DNA of 36,651 bases, taken from the NCBI GenBank assembly GCA_030148085.1, contig JASBUF010000014.1, forward strand, positions 1-36,651, read 5' to 3'. Origin of the DNA: Methylophaga sp. (lineage in GTDB: Bacteria > Pseudomonadota > Gammaproteobacteria > Nitrosococcales > Methylophagaceae). The translations under genes and the position numbers were made by a program. Below the pieces are notes generated by a model. That model had not been told where the DNA came from, ran no database searches, and saw nothing but the letters and a program-made list of their open reading frames with translations. Positions 8,394 through 21,925 of this stretch are shown one piece after another (positions within the stretch are counted from its first letter, which is position 1; each line of letters begins with the position of its first letter).

Positions 8394-11300
8394 TTAGGGA
8401 ATAGATGGGCCTTGTAGCGGTTTAGGTGTCACCACCTTCAGTTTGGGGCTATCCCAAGGCCCGGTGAGCGCATACTGATAACTGATTAAGTTAACAATTT
8501 CGCGATCGAACAAGGTACCGGCAATTTTATCGACCAGCAAAATCGCCGTACCCACACCAAGACCGACCGGACCACCAGCGACAGCACCGGCAATCGGCAA
8601 GGTGGATGACACTTCCGGAGTGACTTTGACGACCTGATCGTAAGTTTTGTCGACCAAATTAACCGGACCTGCAACTTCAATTAACGCTGAATCACCACGC
8701 ATGACCAAGTCATCTGTCCGAGCGATACCATCTGCAAAAGTGAAATTAGCGGTAATTGCACTAAAATCAAAACCTTTACCAAATAAATCACTAAAATCCA
8801 GCGCCAGCCTTCTTGGAATAGCTGCGATACTCAGCAGACCAAAAATACGCCCAGCCGCACCCGGTTCAACTTCGATCAGACTTCCCCGCCCCACACTTAA
8901 ATCCAGTTGCCCCTGCATCGCTGCTACAGAGAACTGACCGGGGTTACCCCGCCAATTCAGCTGGCTGTTGAGTTGCACCTGTCTGGCTTCCACCACTTCC
9001 TGATAACCGTAATAGGCCAGCAAAGCTTTGAGATCGTCGCTGGAGGCGACAATATCGAACTGACTGCGATCTGTCACACTGGTTTGTGTCCAGCTACCTG
9101 TCAGCGAAGCCTGCAACACCGGTGACTGCAAGCTCGCCGCTTCGACAGTCCAGCTATTCTCCATACGATTAGCACGTAAGTTGAGGCTGCCCAGTTGCAT
9201 CTGATTAAGCTCAAACTCAGCGATATTGAGTCGCAAGGCCGGCCATAATTCCGCTTTGCGAACCGGCTCATCCGAGCTCTCATCCGCAAGATTCAGTCGT
9301 AAATGCTCTAGTCGAACCGTAAGTGGGCTTTGATTGCTGATGTTCTGAGGCAGGGTGATGTCACCTTTTACCTGTTCTGAATCCAGCTGCAATAGCCATT
9401 GTTCATGTGATTGACTGGCATTAATGGTCAGCTCATCCACTGTCTGATCTGCTACCGACAATTGACCTAGCCGCAATTGGCGAATATCAATCAGTGGACT
9501 ATCAGCTTGTGTACTGTTTTGACGAGCTTGCCAGTCCAGCCAGTCATCAAGATTGAGGGTGTCGATATAACCGCCCAGTGTCAGCGTCTCTCCACTTGCT
9601 CTGGATTGCTCGCCACCCAACATGATTTGTCCGGTGAGTTTCTCATCGCGTTCGGTCAGGCTGGCATTAAGCCACTTATCCAGACTGAGGTTATAGACCG
9701 GCTGCGCTTCGGCCTCAATCCGTAACGACAACGGTTTACGCTGACTGGCAAGCTTACCCAGCGGTTCCGGCGCATCAATAGTGACACCTCGCAGATCAGA
9801 GCGAATGTTGACCGCCACATCAAATTCACCTTTTTGCGGTTCGCTGATCAGTACCTGCGTCAGATACTCAGTGTCACCATTGACAAACTCAGGGATGAGC
9901 GTTGGCCAAAGGCTACGCAAGCTCAACATCGAACTATGGCCACTGATATCCACACGGGTCAGATCGTCGTCTGGCACGACATCAATCGACACCGGCTCAT
10001 TCAATGCCTGAGCCTCAATTGCCTGCGCGCTAACGCCTTTATTATCAAACTGGAGTTGACCGTTGATGGCTGTGACTTGCAGCTTGGGAACAGCCTGGGT
10101 GCTCAGTTGACTGTCAACAAAGCTGACATGGCCCGTTGCCTTTGTTGCATCCGGATCAATCAGCGGCACCATCAACTGAAGCTTGATATCACTACGTCCC
10201 TTAACTTGAATCCAGTCAGCGACACTGGAAAAACGTTTTTTCAACGGACTGTTTTGCAGAAAGGCCAGTGCATCACTGGTCGACCCCGCCAGCAAACCAT
10301 CCACACGAAGAATCGGATTGGGCCGCACCAGATTCGATATCGTCGTTGTCACCTCTTTAAAGGCGAACCCGGCAATCGAACCTGACTGACTCTTGATTAA
10401 CAGATCATTACCCTGACCACTGATCTGACCTTTCACCTGCATCAAATCCGGCCATCCTTCGCCATAATGCAACTGGGTGTTTTCCACCTCCAAATTCATG
10501 GAAAACTTACCCTGCTCAGGCTGTTTATCAAACGGGAATGCCGCCGGATTGCCGGACAGTTCGATCTGGCCCTGCCTGATTACGCCCTCTCTAAACGCAT
10601 CGCGTGACCACTTTTCAAAGTCTTCGGGCAGAATCCGCTGTGGTACATAGTCACGCCAGTGCTTGACGTTAATATCCTGCAAGGCCAGACGTAAATCGGT
10701 ATCAGTAGTCTGATTCTGGTGGTTAATGCGCCCATCCAGAGTGAGATTGAGATCTTTATTCCAAATCCTCAGCTCCTCAGCCAACACATGCCAGTTATCT
10801 TCCTGCTGGCGCCAGCTGACACTACCGGTTATAGAGTCGAGAAAAACAGCCTCTTTCAGCCAGTTATCGGCGTAAATCGTGGTTTGATGGCTGTTCAGGC
10901 TAAGTAGCCCCTGGCCCTCCTCCCAGTCCAGTGTAAAGCTCAGATCATTGGCACCCGGATAGTCCTGCCAAGGCAACATAGCCATCGCCTGAACCTGCGC
11001 ATGAATTTTTTCCAGTCCTTGCCCTAACTGGTAGCGCACATCCAGTTTTTCCAGATCTCCGGCAGGTTTGGTTGCCACCAACCAGTCTGGTGCCGAAGTC
11101 AGCAGCAAGCCGATCGAAGTCAGATCACTCAGTCTCAGGTAATCTGCACTTGCAGAGACATGGCCATCGGCCGTTTTATCGACTTCAAACCGAGTATATG
11201 GCCAGGGCTCGCCGGCCATTTGCAATAGCAGCGAGTCGCCCGTGAGCCGCCAGTTCTGCTGTTGATTGCTAAAACTAAACTGTCCTTGCAAACGATCCAC

Positions 11301-12200
11301 TGTGAGCTGGTCAAACTCCTCTTCGGATTTATCTGAGTTTAGCAGCGCATCACTGACGATCAGTTCCATATCAGCATTAAACTCACCCTGCTGAGTTTGC
11401 GAGGCAGTGATGCTGGCAGTGACTATGCCTGACTCAATCTGCATACCATCCAGATTGATATCGCTGAGTAGCGGTGACAGAGACATGTCCTCGGTGTCGA
11501 AGGAACCTTGCCAGGCTTTAATCGCAAAACTGTCATCCACGTCCAGCTTGGCCGTCAGCCGCAGACTACTGCCGATTTGCTCCGGCAGCGCAATGTCCGC
11601 CGTCGCCCGCCACTGCTGTTTTGCAAACGCCAGATCAAGCTGCTGGAGACGATAGTTACCGGATAAAGCGGGATTAGGAATATCGGTGTATGTCAGTTGG
11701 ATCTGACTTAACTCGAGCTGTTTCAGCCAGCTAAACCAACGTAGCACTTCGGGCAGTGTCGTTGTTCGCTGCGTAGGTCTTCCTGCTTGCAGCCCGGTAA
11801 GCTGAAACTGTCCATTCTGGTCGCGATTAACGGCGAGCTTTGCCTGACGGATACTGGCATCCGCCAGCACCGGTTCGCCCTGACTCAAGGTCTGCAGTAA
11901 ATCCAGCGTGAGATAAACTTGGGCCGCAGTCAGGATCGATGCATCGCCGTCTTTTTGCATGACGGTGACCTGACGCACTTCCAATTTGGGGATCAGATCA
12001 AGCCAGTACAGTCCTGCTTCACCGATAGTGACCGGATAGCCGGTTTTCTGTGATGCCCAACTGGCCAGTTCATCCTTGCGTTTGGCGACCTCCTCAGACA
12101 GCCACACCGCAGCCAGCAGTCCTGATAGGCCGACAATAATCAACACCGCCAGCAGGTAAAACAGCTGACGACTGGCAATATGCAGACTGCGTAGCAACAT
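8394..12200 (-). CDS. yhdP: AsmA-like envelope protein YhdP
   Basis: Very large inner-membrane-anchored protein of the AsmA/VPS13-like family, implicated with TamB and YdbH in phospholipid transport to the outer membrane. One N-terminal transmembrane helix (about 12-34) is followed by a long periplasmic region of beta-rich repeats. The C-terminal AsmA-like part has the [17 protein letters not shown] pattern and the glycine-rich segment after ISSTLPIAG. The length, about 1268 residues, is close to E. coli YhdP (1266). The ATG at 12200 is preferred over the adjacent TTG at 12203. It follows rng by 8 nt and precedes tldD by 43 nt. Confidence 0.93.
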   Translation of the reverse strand: MLLRSLHIASRQLFYLLAVLIIVGLSGLLAAVWLSEEVAKRKDELASWASQKTGYPVTIGEAGLYWLDLIPKLEVRQVTVMQKDGDASILTAAQVYLTLDLLQTLSQGEPVLADASIRQAKLAVNRDQNGQFQLTGLQAGRPTQRTTTLPEVLRWFSWLKQLELSQIQLTYTDIPNPALSGNYRLQQLDLAFAKQQWRATADIALPEQIGSSLRLTAKLDVDDSFAIKAWQGSFDTEDMSLSPLLSDINLDGMQIESGIVTASITASQTQQGEFNADMELIVSDALLNSDKSEEEFDQLTVDRLQGQFSFSNQQQNWRLTGDSLLLQMAGEPWPYTRFEVDKTADGHVSASADYLRLSDLTSIGLLLTSAPDWLVATKPAGDLEKLDVRYQLGQGLEKIHAQVQAMAMLPWQDYPGANDLSFTLDWEEGQGLLSLNSHQTTIYADNWLKEAVFLDSITGSVSWRQQEDNWHVLAEELRIWNKDLNLTLDGRINHQNQTTDTDLRLALQDINVKHWRDYVPQRILPEDFEKWSRDAFREGVIRQGQIELSGNPAAFPFDKQPEQGKFSMNLEVENTQLHYGEGWPDLMQVKGQISGQGNDLLIKSQSGSIAGFAFKEVTTTISNLVRPNPILRVDGLLAGSTSDALAFLQNSPLKKRFSSVADWIQVKGRSDIKLQLMVPLIDPDATKATGHVSFVDSQLSTQAVPKLQVTAINGQLQFDNKGVSAQAIEAQALNEPVSIDVVPDDDLTRVDISGHSSMLSLRSLWPTLIPEFVNGDTEYLTQVLISEPQKGEFDVAVNIRSDLRGVTIDAPEPLGKLASQRKPLSLRIEAEAQPVYNLSLDKWLNASLTERDEKLTGQIMLGGEQSRASGETLTLGGYIDTLNLDDWLDWQARQNSTQADSPLIDIRQLRLGQLSVADQTVDELTINASQSHEQWLLQLDSEQVKGDITLPQNISNQSPLTVRLEHLRLNLADESSDEPVRKAELWPALRLNIAEFELNQMQLGSLNLRANRMENSWTVEAASLQSPVLQASLTGSWTQTSVTDRSQFDIVASSDDLKALLAYYGYQEVVEARQVQLNSQLNWRGNPGQFSVAAMQGQLDLSVGRGSLIEVEPGAAGRIFGLLSIAAIPRRLALDFSDLFGKGFDFSAITANFTFADGIARTDDLVMRGDSALIEVAGPVNLVDKTYDQVVKVTPEVSSTLPIAGAVAGGPVGLGVGTAILLVDKIAGTLFDREIVNLISYQYALTGPWDSPKLKVVTPKPLQGPSIP

Positions 12201-12208
12201 CAATTGGC

Positions 12209-13681
12209 CTACATCAGCACCACGTTAAACTGCTCACGACCATATTGGAGTTCGCATTGGAACAGGATCGGCTTGCCGATTAACTGCTCCAGTTCGGCCA
12301 CCTTGGTCGAATCCTCATCATTCAGACGATCAATCACATCCTGCGAGGCCAGAATCAGAAACTGCTTGGTCTCGTACTGTCTGGCTTCGCGCATAATCTC
12401 ACGGAAGATCTCATTACAGACGGTCTCGACGTTCTTGGTGTAGCCCTTACCCTCGCAACAGGGACAAGGCTCACACAGAATATGACCCAAACTCTCACGT
12501 GTTCGCTTACGGGTCATTTCGACCAGACCGAGTTCAGAAACAGCGCTGATATTGTGACGAGCACGATCCTGCAGCATCGCTTTTTCCAATGCGCGCAGCA
12601 CTTGTTCGCGATGACTCAGTTCTTCCATATCGATAAAGTCGATAATGATAATACCGCCGAGATTCCTTACTCGAAGCTGGCGGGCAATCGCATGCGCTGC
12701 TTCCAGATTGGTTTTGAAAATGGTTTCTTCGAGATTCTTATGGCCGACAAAGCCACCGGTGTTCACATCTACGGTGGTCATCGCTTCCGTCTGATCAAAA
12801 ATCAGATAACCACCGGATTTGAGCGGCACCTTTCTTTGCAGGGCCTTCTGCACTTCATCTTCAACACCAAACAGATCAAACAGCGGTGACTCACCGGTGT
12901 AAAACTCTAACCTTGCAGCACACTCCGGCATAAAGCCTTCGGCAAAATGAACGGCTTTATTGAAGATGGCATTATCGTCGATACGAATCCGCTCGATATC
13001 GTCGTTAAATAAATCACGCAAAGCGCGCATCGCTAAAGGCAGATCTTCATGCAAGGGTTCTCCGCAGTTCACCGACTGCTTACGCTCCTGCAATTTACCC
13101 CAGAGTCGATACAGAAAGCGTAAATCTGCCTCAAGCTCAGCCTCAGACACACCTTCAGCAGCTGTGCGTAAAATATAACCGCCGATGCCGGGTTCAAGCA
13201 GATCGGTCAGGCATGTTTTCAATCGTTCGCGTTCTTCTTCCGTCTCAATTTTCAGTGAAACACCGATCCCTTCGGTCTCCGGCATGTAGACCAGATAACG
13301 TGACGACACTGAAAGCTGTGTGGTCAGACGAGCTCCTTTGGTACCCATCGGGTCTTTGATGACCTGAACTAGAATCTCCTGCCCTTCACGCAGCAGACTG
13401 CTGATGGTAGGCTCCACATTCGGCGCTTCTTTCAAATCACCGGTCTGACCTTTCGGCATCGAAATATCGGACACATGCAGAAATGCCGCGCGTGACAAGC
13501 CAATTTCAACAAACGCCGCCTGCATGCCGGGCAAGACACGGCACACCTTGCCTTTGTAGATATTACCTACCAGACCGCGATACTCACTACGCTCAATAAA
13601 GATTTCCTGTAACACACCGTTTTCGACTACGGCGGCGCGGGTTTCACTGGGAGTGACGTTTATCAGAATTTCACTGCTCAC
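12209..13681 (-). CDS. rng: Ribonuclease G
   Basis: Endoribonuclease that matures the 16S rRNA 5' end and degrades mRNA. An N-terminal S1 domain (about 36-125, GNIYKGKVCRVLPGMQAAFVEIG) precedes the catalytic domain with magnesium-binding Asp305 (TTVDVNTGGF) and Asp348 (IIIIDFIDME). The zinc-link cysteines are in EPCPCCEGKG (Cys406, Cys409). The length of 490 without a C-terminal scaffold identifies RNase G rather than RNase E. The start is GTG at 13681, with a GGAAAG ribosome site, overlapping maf by 11 nt. Confidence 0.96.
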   Translation of the reverse strand: MSSEILINVTPSETRAAVVENGVLQEIFIERSEYRGLVGNIYKGKVCRVLPGMQAAFVEIGLSRAAFLHVSDISMPKGQTGDLKEAPNVEPTISSLLREGQEILVQVIKDPMGTKGARLTTQLSVSSRYLVYMPETEGIGVSLKIETEEERERLKTCLTDLLEPGIGGYILRTAAEGVSEAELEADLRFLYRLWGKLQERKQSVNCGEPLHEDLPLAMRALRDLFNDDIERIRIDDNAIFNKAVHFAEGFMPECAARLEFYTGESPLFDLFGVEDEVQKALQRKVPLKSGGYLIFDQTEAMTTVDVNTGGFVGHKNLEETIFKTNLEAAHAIARQLRVRNLGGIIIIDFIDMEELSHREQVLRALEKAMLQDRARHNISAVSELGLVEMTRKRTRESLGHILCEPCPCCEGKGYTKNVETVCNEIFREIMREARQYETKQFLILASQDVIDRLNDEDSTKVAELEQLIGKPILFQCELQYGREQFNVVLM

Positions 13682-14258
13682 GCTGGCTTTCCATTTGCTT
13701 TAAAAGTTGTCCTGTTTCCCATACCGGCAAGCCCATAATACCCGAGTAGCTGCCTCTGATTTCTTCTATAAATAATGCAGCAAGCCCCTGTACAGCATAG
13801 CTTCCTGCTTTATCCTGCCCTTCACCGGTGGCAAGGTACCAGTCGATATCCGCTTCGGAAATACTGGCAAAACGGACTTCGCTCACTGATAAAGCTTGTT
13901 TAATGTCGCCGTTAAACGCCAAAGCCACTGCCGTCATGACCTGATGGGTCTTCGTTGATAGCTGTTTTAACATACGCCGTGCGTCGCCGTCATTGACCGG
14001 TTTACCAAAAATTTGCCCATCGACAATGACAGCCGTGTCCGCGGCCAAAACAGGTCTTGTTTCCAGTCCATTAAGACTACTCAAGCCGGCTTGTGCTTTT
14101 TCTCTGGCGATACGCTGCACATAGTTTTCCGGGGTTTCATCGGGCTGAACGGACTCATCAGTCTCAGCACTGATAACAGCAAAATCGACTGCCATCTGTT
14201 GCAGAAGTTCTCGCCGTCTCGGCGAACGCGAGGCCAGATAAATGGGTTCAAAATTCAT
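13671..14258 (-). CDS. maf: Maf-family nucleoside triphosphate pyrophosphatase (YhdE type)
   Basis: House-cleaning enzyme that hydrolyses dTTP/UTP and modified nucleotides. Signature motifs are LASRSPRRRELL (near residue 8), the conserved Glu in SAETDES, and AADTAV with catalytic Asp. The start at 14258 is supported by the 4-nt ATGA overlap with rlmH and by homologous N termini; the longer frame to 14390 is just open sequence inside rlmH. The 195 residues match the family. The neighbour rng is the usual partner of the YhdE subgroup, so dTTP/UTP specificity is the likelier choice over YceF. Confidence 0.93.
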   Translation of the reverse strand: MNFEPIYLASRSPRRRELLQQMAVDFAVISAETDESVQPDETPENYVQRIAREKAQAGLSSLNGLETRPVLAADTAVIVDGQIFGKPVNDGDARRMLKQLSTKTHQVMTAVALAFNGDIKQALSVSEVRFASISEADIDWYLATGEGQDKAGSYAVQGLAALFIEEIRGSYSGIMGLPVWETGQLLKQMESQREQ

Positions 14259-14725
14259 GAACGATGGTAGGGGTGGTTCTGCAAAATAGTCCAGCCGCGG
14301 TAGATCTGCTCCGCGAGCACAATACGCACCAGAGGATGAGGCAAGGTCATCGCTGACAAGGACCACTTTTGATCCGCCCGTTGCAGACAACTGCCATCGA
14401 GGCCATCGGGCCCGCCAACCAGCAAAGACACATCACGGCCATCACTGAGCCAGCCCTGCATATTGTCTGATAAGACTTCAGTGCTCCAGCTTTTGCCAGT
14501 CACTTCAAGCGCGATGACAAGATGATTATCCGGAATCAGATTGAGGATGCGTGTCGCTTCGTCTTTTTTCCACTGCTCGGGCTGGGCATTTTTGCCGCGC
14601 TTAGCCGGTGCCACTTCGATCAGTTGCAGCTGACATTCCCGAGGCAGACGCTTACTGTATTCTTCAAAACCCTGCGTCACCCATGTCGGCATCTTGGTGC
14701 CGACTGCGACCAGGTTTATTTTCAT
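14255..14725 (-). CDS. rlmH: 23S rRNA pseudouridine-1915 N3-methyltransferase RlmH
   Basis: SPOUT-class methyltransferase that modifies 23S rRNA helix 69 on 70S ribosomes, using S-adenosylmethionine. 156 residues, typical length. Family features include the N terminus [16 protein letters not shown], the SAM-knot region [11 protein letters not shown] and the C-terminal [20 protein letters not shown]. It overlaps rsfS by 4 nt (ATGA) and maf by 4 nt, so all three are translationally coupled. Confidence 0.97.
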   Translation of the reverse strand: MKINLVAVGTKMPTWVTQGFEEYSKRLPRECQLQLIEVAPAKRGKNAQPEQWKKDEATRILNLIPDNHLVIALEVTGKSWSTEVLSDNMQGWLSDGRDVSLLVGGPDGLDGSCLQRADQKWSLSAMTLPHPLVRIVLAEQIYRGWTILQNHPYHRS

Positions 14726-15078
14726 TCCTGATCAGCCGAGCGTTTTTCGCTTTGCTCAGGGACACTCCACAGTTTTTCGAGATTATAGGTAAGGCGTGTT
14801 TGCGGGGTCATGATATGGGCAATCACATCACCTAAATCGACCAGCGCCCATTCACCGACATTTTCACCTTCCACACCCAGCGGCTGTACACCGGCCGCCT
14901 TGGCTTGCATCACTACCTCATTCGCCAGCGCTTTAACCTGGCGGCTGGATTTACCGGTAGCGATAATCATGATATCGGTCACATCAGTCATTTCGGTGAC
15001 ATCCAGTACTTGGATATCTTCTGCCTTGATGTCCTCAAGAGCATTGATGACCAAAGATTTTAGTTGTTCAGCCTGCAT
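14722..15078 (-). CDS. rsfS: Ribosome silencing factor RsfS
   Basis: Binds L14 of the large subunit and blocks subunit joining in starved cells. 118 residues. Conserved motifs are [20 protein letters not shown] (about 33-52), [16 protein letters not shown] and the C-terminal YNLEKLW. GGAGAG lies at a good distance before the ATG. A plausible promoter is found in the 69-nt gap upstream; the gap separates it from elyC. Confidence 0.97.
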   Translation of the reverse strand: MQAEQLKSLVINALEDIKAEDIQVLDVTEMTDVTDIMIIATGKSSRQVKALANEVVMQAKAAGVQPLGVEGENVGEWALVDLGDVIAHIMTPQTRLTYNLEKLWSVPEQSEKRSADQE

Positions 15079-15101
15079 AGGGCTCTCCGTAAAAACAAGA
15101 A

Positions 15102-15131
15102 TTAATAATAGTGTAACGCATGGTTCGTCAA
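15102..15131 (-). promoter_or_regulatory. Candidate sigma70 promoter before rsfS
   Basis: Minus strand: -35 TTGACG (15126-15131) with -10 candidates TATTAT (15105-15110, 15-nt spacer) or TATTAA (15102-15107, 18-nt spacer). It would drive rsfS-rlmH-maf-rng-yhdP-tldD and the thiolation pair. Neither spacing is the ideal 17, so confidence is moderate. Confidence 0.45.
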
Positions 15132-15147
15132 TGTGATTGCTATTGTC

Positions 15148-15966
15148 TCAATCACCCGCTTCGTCATGCTCAGATGGCAACCATGCCGAGGTTTTTCCGC
15201 TAACAAAATAAGCCGTCAGACCAATCCACTCCCGCCAGGCCACTTCCAGCACGTGTAAATGCGCAAATAAATCAAAATCCCAATAACGTAACTCAGGCTT
15301 TGCTGCACGGTAATCGACCGGATATGGAATCACATCGACCCCCTGCTTTCTGGCGATACCGACTGAGCGCGGCATATGAAACGCTGAGGTCACAAGCAGA
15401 TAGCTTCCATCAAGTTCAGGTAATAGTGGTTTCAGCAGCACAAAATTTTCATGGGTGTTACGTGCTGTTGCTTCCATCACAATCTGTTCTGGTACCACGC
15501 CTGCCTGCTCTATAAGGCCGAGTGAGACCTGCCCTTCTCGATCCAGTTCGGGCATCCAGACCAAATTACTGCCTCCGCTGTAGATAAGCGGCACATCCGG
15601 GTAACGTCGACTCAGATCGGCGGCCGCCAAAATTCTTTCCGCGCCATCACCGACTTGTGGCTGTTCCCGCCCCGCTGACAGCCTGAGACTTTCTGCCCCG
15701 CCCAGCACGATAATGCCATCGACATTCTCCGGCAGAGTTTGAGGTGGCTGGAAACGATTCTCCAGTGGCGCTATCAGCCAGTCACTGACCGGGTAAGCCA
15801 TCATCATAAATGCCAGCAGACTGACAACGGTCAACAAATGCCGGGCCGCTCTGCTGTAGTTGAGCCACAACATCAGGCAGACCAGCAGCAGAGACCAGAC
15901 AAAAAGACTGCTCGGGCTTAACAGCGTCCAGGCCAGTTTGGACAGGACAAAAAACAGGTTATCCAT
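15148..15966 (-). CDS. YdcF/ElyC-family (DUF218) membrane protein
   Basis: 272 residues with two N-terminal membrane helices (about 13-34 and 41-62) and then a DUF218 domain. Motifs: DGIIVLGGAE, IYSGGSN, ATARNTHENF and LVTSAFHMPRSVG. E. coli ElyC (YcbC), of the same architecture, supports peptidoglycan and undecaprenyl-phosphate metabolism; the exact reaction is not settled. The ATG at 15966 overlaps the nadD stop as TGATG; a TTG three bases earlier is also in frame. It interrupts the nadD-rsfS order seen in many relatives. Confidence 0.85.
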   Translation of the reverse strand: MDNLFFVLSKLAWTLLSPSSLFVWSLLLVCLMLWLNYSRAARHLLTVVSLLAFMMMAYPVSDWLIAPLENRFQPPQTLPENVDGIIVLGGAESLRLSAGREQPQVGDGAERILAAADLSRRYPDVPLIYSGGSNLVWMPELDREGQVSLGLIEQAGVVPEQIVMEATARNTHENFVLLKPLLPELDGSYLLVTSAFHMPRSVGIARKQGVDVIPYPVDYRAAKPELRYWDFDLFAHLHVLEVAWREWIGLTAYFVSGKTSAWLPSEHDEAGD

Positions 15967-16634
15967 CAACGCTCATCAGCTTGCGGTGGATATAAACCTA
16001 ATTGCTCAATCAGCCTAATCACGGCATCCGGTAACAGGTAACGTACATCACGCTGCTGTTGCAAAGCCTCACGGATCTGCGTGGCGGATATACCTATCTG
16101 CGTGACTGGCACGGACCAGACTTTACCCGCAGACAGCTTTTCATCACCCGCTTTTGCCTGATGCTGCTGGTACCACTCGTCCAGTTCTGCTGACAATGAC
16201 AACGGCTCTTCTGCCCGCTGCATCACCACGATATGGGCCAGTTCAATGATCTGCTGCCAGCGCGACCAACTGGTAAGGCTGGCAAAGGCATCGGTCCCCA
16301 TCAAGACAAATAACGGATTATCGACAAAATCTTCGCGCAGACTGAGCAAGGTGTCCACGGTATAGGATGGCCCTTCGCGCGCGAGTTCACGATCGTCCAC
16401 CATCAGTTTGGGATGATTTTTTATCGCCAGTTCCAGCATCAGTCTGCGCACAGCAGCATTAGCTACGGGCTCAACCCGGTGTGGTGGGATGGCACAGGGA
16501 ATCAGCCTGAGCTGTGCCAGCCCCAGCGCTTCAACCACATCGAGAGCAGTGCGAAGATGGCCAAAATGAACCGGGTCAAACGTCCCGCCAAAAATACCTA
16601 TAGCGGGTTTAGTTTCTGATTTGGCCACTACCAA
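15966..16634 (-). CDS. nadD: Nicotinate-nucleotide adenylyltransferase NadD
   Basis: Joins nicotinate mononucleotide and ATP to deamido-NAD in NAD synthesis. Nucleotidyltransferase motif [16 protein letters not shown] (about 13-28) and the second motif [10 protein letters not shown] near the C terminus are both present. About 220 residues, normal length. No ATG start exists: the choices are TTG at 16634 and GTG at 16628, both inside the end of proA (26- or 20-nt overlap). This suggests translational coupling and weak initiation. Confidence 0.95.
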   Translation of the reverse strand: MVVAKSETKPAIGIFGGTFDPVHFGHLRTALDVVEALGLAQLRLIPCAIPPHRVEPVANAAVRRLMLELAIKNHPKLMVDDRELAREGPSYTVDTLLSLREDFVDNPLFVLMGTDAFASLTSWSRWQQIIELAHIVVMQRAEEPLSLSAELDEWYQQHQAKAGDEKLSAGKVWSVPVTQIGISATQIREALQQQRDVRYLLPDAVIRLIEQLGLYPPQADER

Positions 16635-17868
16635 GCACGATCCATTTTTGCGATGTCAGACCTTCCAACCCAACCGGGCCACGGGCATGAATTTTGTCTG
16701 TCGAGATACCGATTTCAGCGCCCAGGCCATATTCAAAGCCATCGGCGAACCGCGTGGAAGCATTCACCATGACCGAGCTTGAATCCACTTCAGCGAGGAA
16801 ACGTCGGGCACGGTGGTAGTTTTCCGTGACAATTGATTCAGTATGGCCGGAACTGTGTTTGTGGATGTGCGCCATCGCGTCATCTAAACCATCGACAATT
16901 TTGATCGACAGAATCGGGGCCAGGTATTCGGTATCCCAGTCGTCTTCAGTAGCCGCATTGATATCTTTTAAAATAGCGCGGGTACGGGCGCAACCACGTA
17001 GCTCCACGCCTTCATCACCGTAACGTACGGCCAGGCGTGGCAGAATGGTCTCCGCCAGCTGTTTATCCACCAGCAGCGTTTCCATCGCATTACATACGCC
17101 ATAGCGGTGACATTTGGCATTGAAGGCAATCTCTTCTGCCATATCCAGATCGGCTTCGCCATCAATGTAGACGTGGCAGATACCATCCAGATGCTTGATG
17201 ACTGGCACACGCGCTTCATTGCTGATACGTTCGATCAGACTTTTACCTCCGCGAGGCACAATCACATCGACATACTCAGGCATGGTAATCAACTGACCGA
17301 CAGCTGCGCGATCGGTGGTCTGCACCACCTGCACGGCCGTATCAGGCAAACCAGCCTGTTCCAGCCCACGGCGGATACACGCCGCAATCGCTTGGTTGGA
17401 ATGAATTGCTTCACTGCCTCCACGCAAAATGGTGGCATTACCTGATTTCAGGCACAAAGCCGCGGCGTCAGCTGTAACGTTAGGACGTGACTCGTAAATA
17501 ATACCCACCACACCCAGCGGAACACGCATACGGCCGAGTTGAATACCGGAAGGACGATAGGTCATATCTGAGACTTCACCGACAGGATCTGGCAACGCAG
17601 CAATCTGCTCCAGACCTTCTGCCATCGCTTCAATACGGGCATCAGTCAGGGTCAGGCGATCCAGCAAAGCCGCATCAAGACCTTTGCTCATACCCGCTTG
17701 CAGATCACGCTCATTTTCCAGTTTCAGGGTTTCTGCCGAAGCCCGGATTTCAGCCGCCATCGCCAGCAAGGCCTGATTTTTAGTTTCAGTACCGGCTTTT
17801 GCCAACGCCCGGCTGGCTTGACGTGCATGCTGACCCAGGGTCTGCATATACTCAATAACGTCCAACAA
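16609..17868 (-). CDS. proA: Gamma-glutamyl phosphate reductase
   Basis: Second enzyme of proline synthesis, reducing glutamyl-5-phosphate with NADPH. 419 residues, with family motifs [14 protein letters not shown] (about 118-131), VPRGGKSLI and the active-site region around [16 protein letters not shown]. The start is a TTG at 17868 (a second TTG follows) with AAGGAG just upstream; the first ATG would delete residues conserved in relatives (VIEYMQTLG). proB is not in the window. It lies between holA and nadD, an order I recall from other gammaproteobacteria. Confidence 0.96.
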   Translation of the reverse strand: MLDVIEYMQTLGQHARQASRALAKAGTETKNQALLAMAAEIRASAETLKLENERDLQAGMSKGLDAALLDRLTLTDARIEAMAEGLEQIAALPDPVGEVSDMTYRPSGIQLGRMRVPLGVVGIIYESRPNVTADAAALCLKSGNATILRGGSEAIHSNQAIAACIRRGLEQAGLPDTAVQVVQTTDRAAVGQLITMPEYVDVIVPRGGKSLIERISNEARVPVIKHLDGICHVYIDGEADLDMAEEIAFNAKCHRYGVCNAMETLLVDKQLAETILPRLAVRYGDEGVELRGCARTRAILKDINAATEDDWDTEYLAPILSIKIVDGLDDAMAHIHKHSSGHTESIVTENYHRARRFLAEVDSSSVMVNASTRFADGFEYGLGAEIGISTDKIHARGPVGLEGLTSQKWIVLGSGQIRN

Positions 17869-17893
17869 TTAACTCCTTACGCTTTTTTGCTGC

Positions 17894-18913
17894 TTAGGCC
17901 CGTGAAATGCCTGCCGCCTGCAGACAAAGCCGTTGCAGTAGCTGCCACGGACAGCTTTTAGTCATGCCTTTGGCAGCCTGATCGATCTCGGCCATTTGCG
18001 ACAAAAACTGTTGCCAGCGCTGACTGTCATAACGCTGCAGCGAGTCGCGAATCATCACTTTATGTTTATCCCAGACCGGCGGTTTCTGTGCTGCGATCAC
18101 CCGCTCTACGGACTGGCCCTGCTGCAGTTGTATCGACATATCAACCACACGCCGGAGTGACCAGCCTACGGCAGACAAAATCGCCAGTATTTCAATACCT
18201 TCGGCTCGTAGGCGCTCTATTATACGCGGGATTTTTACAGCCTGTCCTGACAGTACGGTGTCCATCAAACCAAAGGCATCAAAGCGCGCATTATCGGCTA
18301 TCGCTTCCAACACCATCGCTTCGCTCAATTCCCCATTGAGACTAAGTAAACTCAGCTTGTCGATATCCTGCGCCGCAGCAAACAGATTGCCTTCAACACG
18401 CTCGGCAATCAGTGTTGCCAAAGTTAAATCGGCCTGCAGCCCACGCTCACGCATACGCTGCAAAATCCAGCGCGGTAACTGCGTGTTATCGACAGGCCAG
18501 ATCTGAATCGTGGCACCCAGTTGATCCAGTTCGGTGAACCACTTGGCTTTTTGTGAACGGTTGTCGATTTTGCCGCTGATAATAAGAACCGTGGTGTCCT
18601 GCGGCGGATTGTCCGTAAACTGACGCAGGGCTTCACCGCCGTCTTTACCCGGACTGCCTGTTGGCATACGGATTTCAATCAGGCGCTGGCTGGCAAATAA
18701 CGACAGGCTCTGTTCCTGCCATTTAATTTGAGACCAGTCGAAGCGGCCTTCGACATGCCAAACCTCACGGTCATTGGCACCAGCCTGACGAACTCGCTGG
18801 CGAATTTTGTCCGCCGCTTCTTCAATCAATAACTGCTCATCACCATGAACAAGATAAACTGGATGCAGGGACTGCTGTAATGCGCTCTCTAGCTGTTCGG
18901 CTTTGAGTCGCAT
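17894..18913 (-). CDS. holA: DNA polymerase III delta subunit
   Basis: Clamp-loader subunit that opens the beta clamp. 339 residues, close to E. coli HolA (343). The N terminus MRLKAEQLESAL and HPVYLVHGDEQLLIEEAAD, the DTTVLIISGKID region and the C-terminal helical domain with DPW-like end (CPWQLLQRLCL) follow the family. It begins 3 nt after the lptE stop, so the two are cotranscribed. Confidence 0.95.
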   Translation of the reverse strand: MRLKAEQLESALQQSLHPVYLVHGDEQLLIEEAADKIRQRVRQAGANDREVWHVEGRFDWSQIKWQEQSLSLFASQRLIEIRMPTGSPGKDGGEALRQFTDNPPQDTTVLIISGKIDNRSQKAKWFTELDQLGATIQIWPVDNTQLPRWILQRMRERGLQADLTLATLIAERVEGNLFAAAQDIDKLSLLSLNGELSEAMVLEAIADNARFDAFGLMDTVLSGQAVKIPRIIERLRAEGIEILAILSAVGWSLRRVVDMSIQLQQGQSVERVIAAQKPPVWDKHKVMIRDSLQRYDSQRWQQFLSQMAEIDQAAKGMTKSCPWQLLQRLCLQAAGISRA

Positions 18914-18916
18914 GAC

Positions 18917-19414
18917 TTATTTCATGGCCGACAAGCGTCGGAGTATGCTCTGTACCATTTGTTTATTGAGATCATCACGCAGCACACGTTCCTGCTCATC
19001 CATCGCTAGGATCTGACCACGGTCGAATTGGTAATCTCGACGCGCTTCCACACGCTGCTTGTTACCGATCAACTCGCCGTTTTCGTCGCTGACCTGATAG
19101 ACCACCCAGGTTTCGATTTCATACTCACGCACTTTGGCATCAGAACCGACGGAAAGCACATGACGCTTGAAGCGATTTTCCAGCACAGTGAACAAAGACG
19201 CGCCTTCTTCGTAATCTTCGACAACACGAATGCCGTTGCGTACCAAGGCACGTTTGAGCTCAATACCAAACTCATCCTGCTGTGTGTTGACGCCTTGGAT
19301 ATACAGCGTTTTCAGCGCCTCCGGCACACTGGCTGAGCCGCGTAGCTGAAAGCCACAAGCAGCCAGCGACAGCATCAAAAATCCGAGAAAGCCACTCAGC
19401 ACAACACGATTCAT
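18917..19414 (-). CDS. lptE: LPS assembly lipoprotein LptE
   Basis: Outer-membrane lipoprotein that plugs LptD and delivers lipopolysaccharide to the cell surface. The signal peptide ends in a lipobox LAAC with Cys20 as the lipidation site, immediately followed by the family-typical GFQLRG. 165 residues; the C-terminal alternation RDYQFDRGQILAMDEQE is also characteristic. It sits 16 nt after leuS, as in many gammaproteobacteria. Confidence 0.95.
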   Translation of the reverse strand: MNRVVLSGFLGFLMLSLAACGFQLRGSASVPEALKTLYIQGVNTQQDEFGIELKRALVRNGIRVVEDYEEGASLFTVLENRFKRHVLSVGSDAKVREYEIETWVVYQVSDENGELIGNKQRVEARRDYQFDRGQILAMDEQERVLRDDLNKQMVQSILRRLSAMK

Positions 19415-19430
19415 GTTTGATTCCCTATGT

Positions 19431-21896
<2,466 letters not shown>

Positions 21897-21925
21897 TTAA
21901 AAATCGGTAAGGTATAAAAGCGCTA

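Noticed and set aside
9834..10385. 183-codon open frame on the plus strand
   Set aside because: It lies wholly antisense to yhdP and has no recognisable domain or ribosome site.
14259..14390. N-terminal extension of maf
   Set aside because: The extra 44 codons lie inside rlmH in another frame; the ATG at 14258 gives the family N terminus and a 4-nt coupling overlap.
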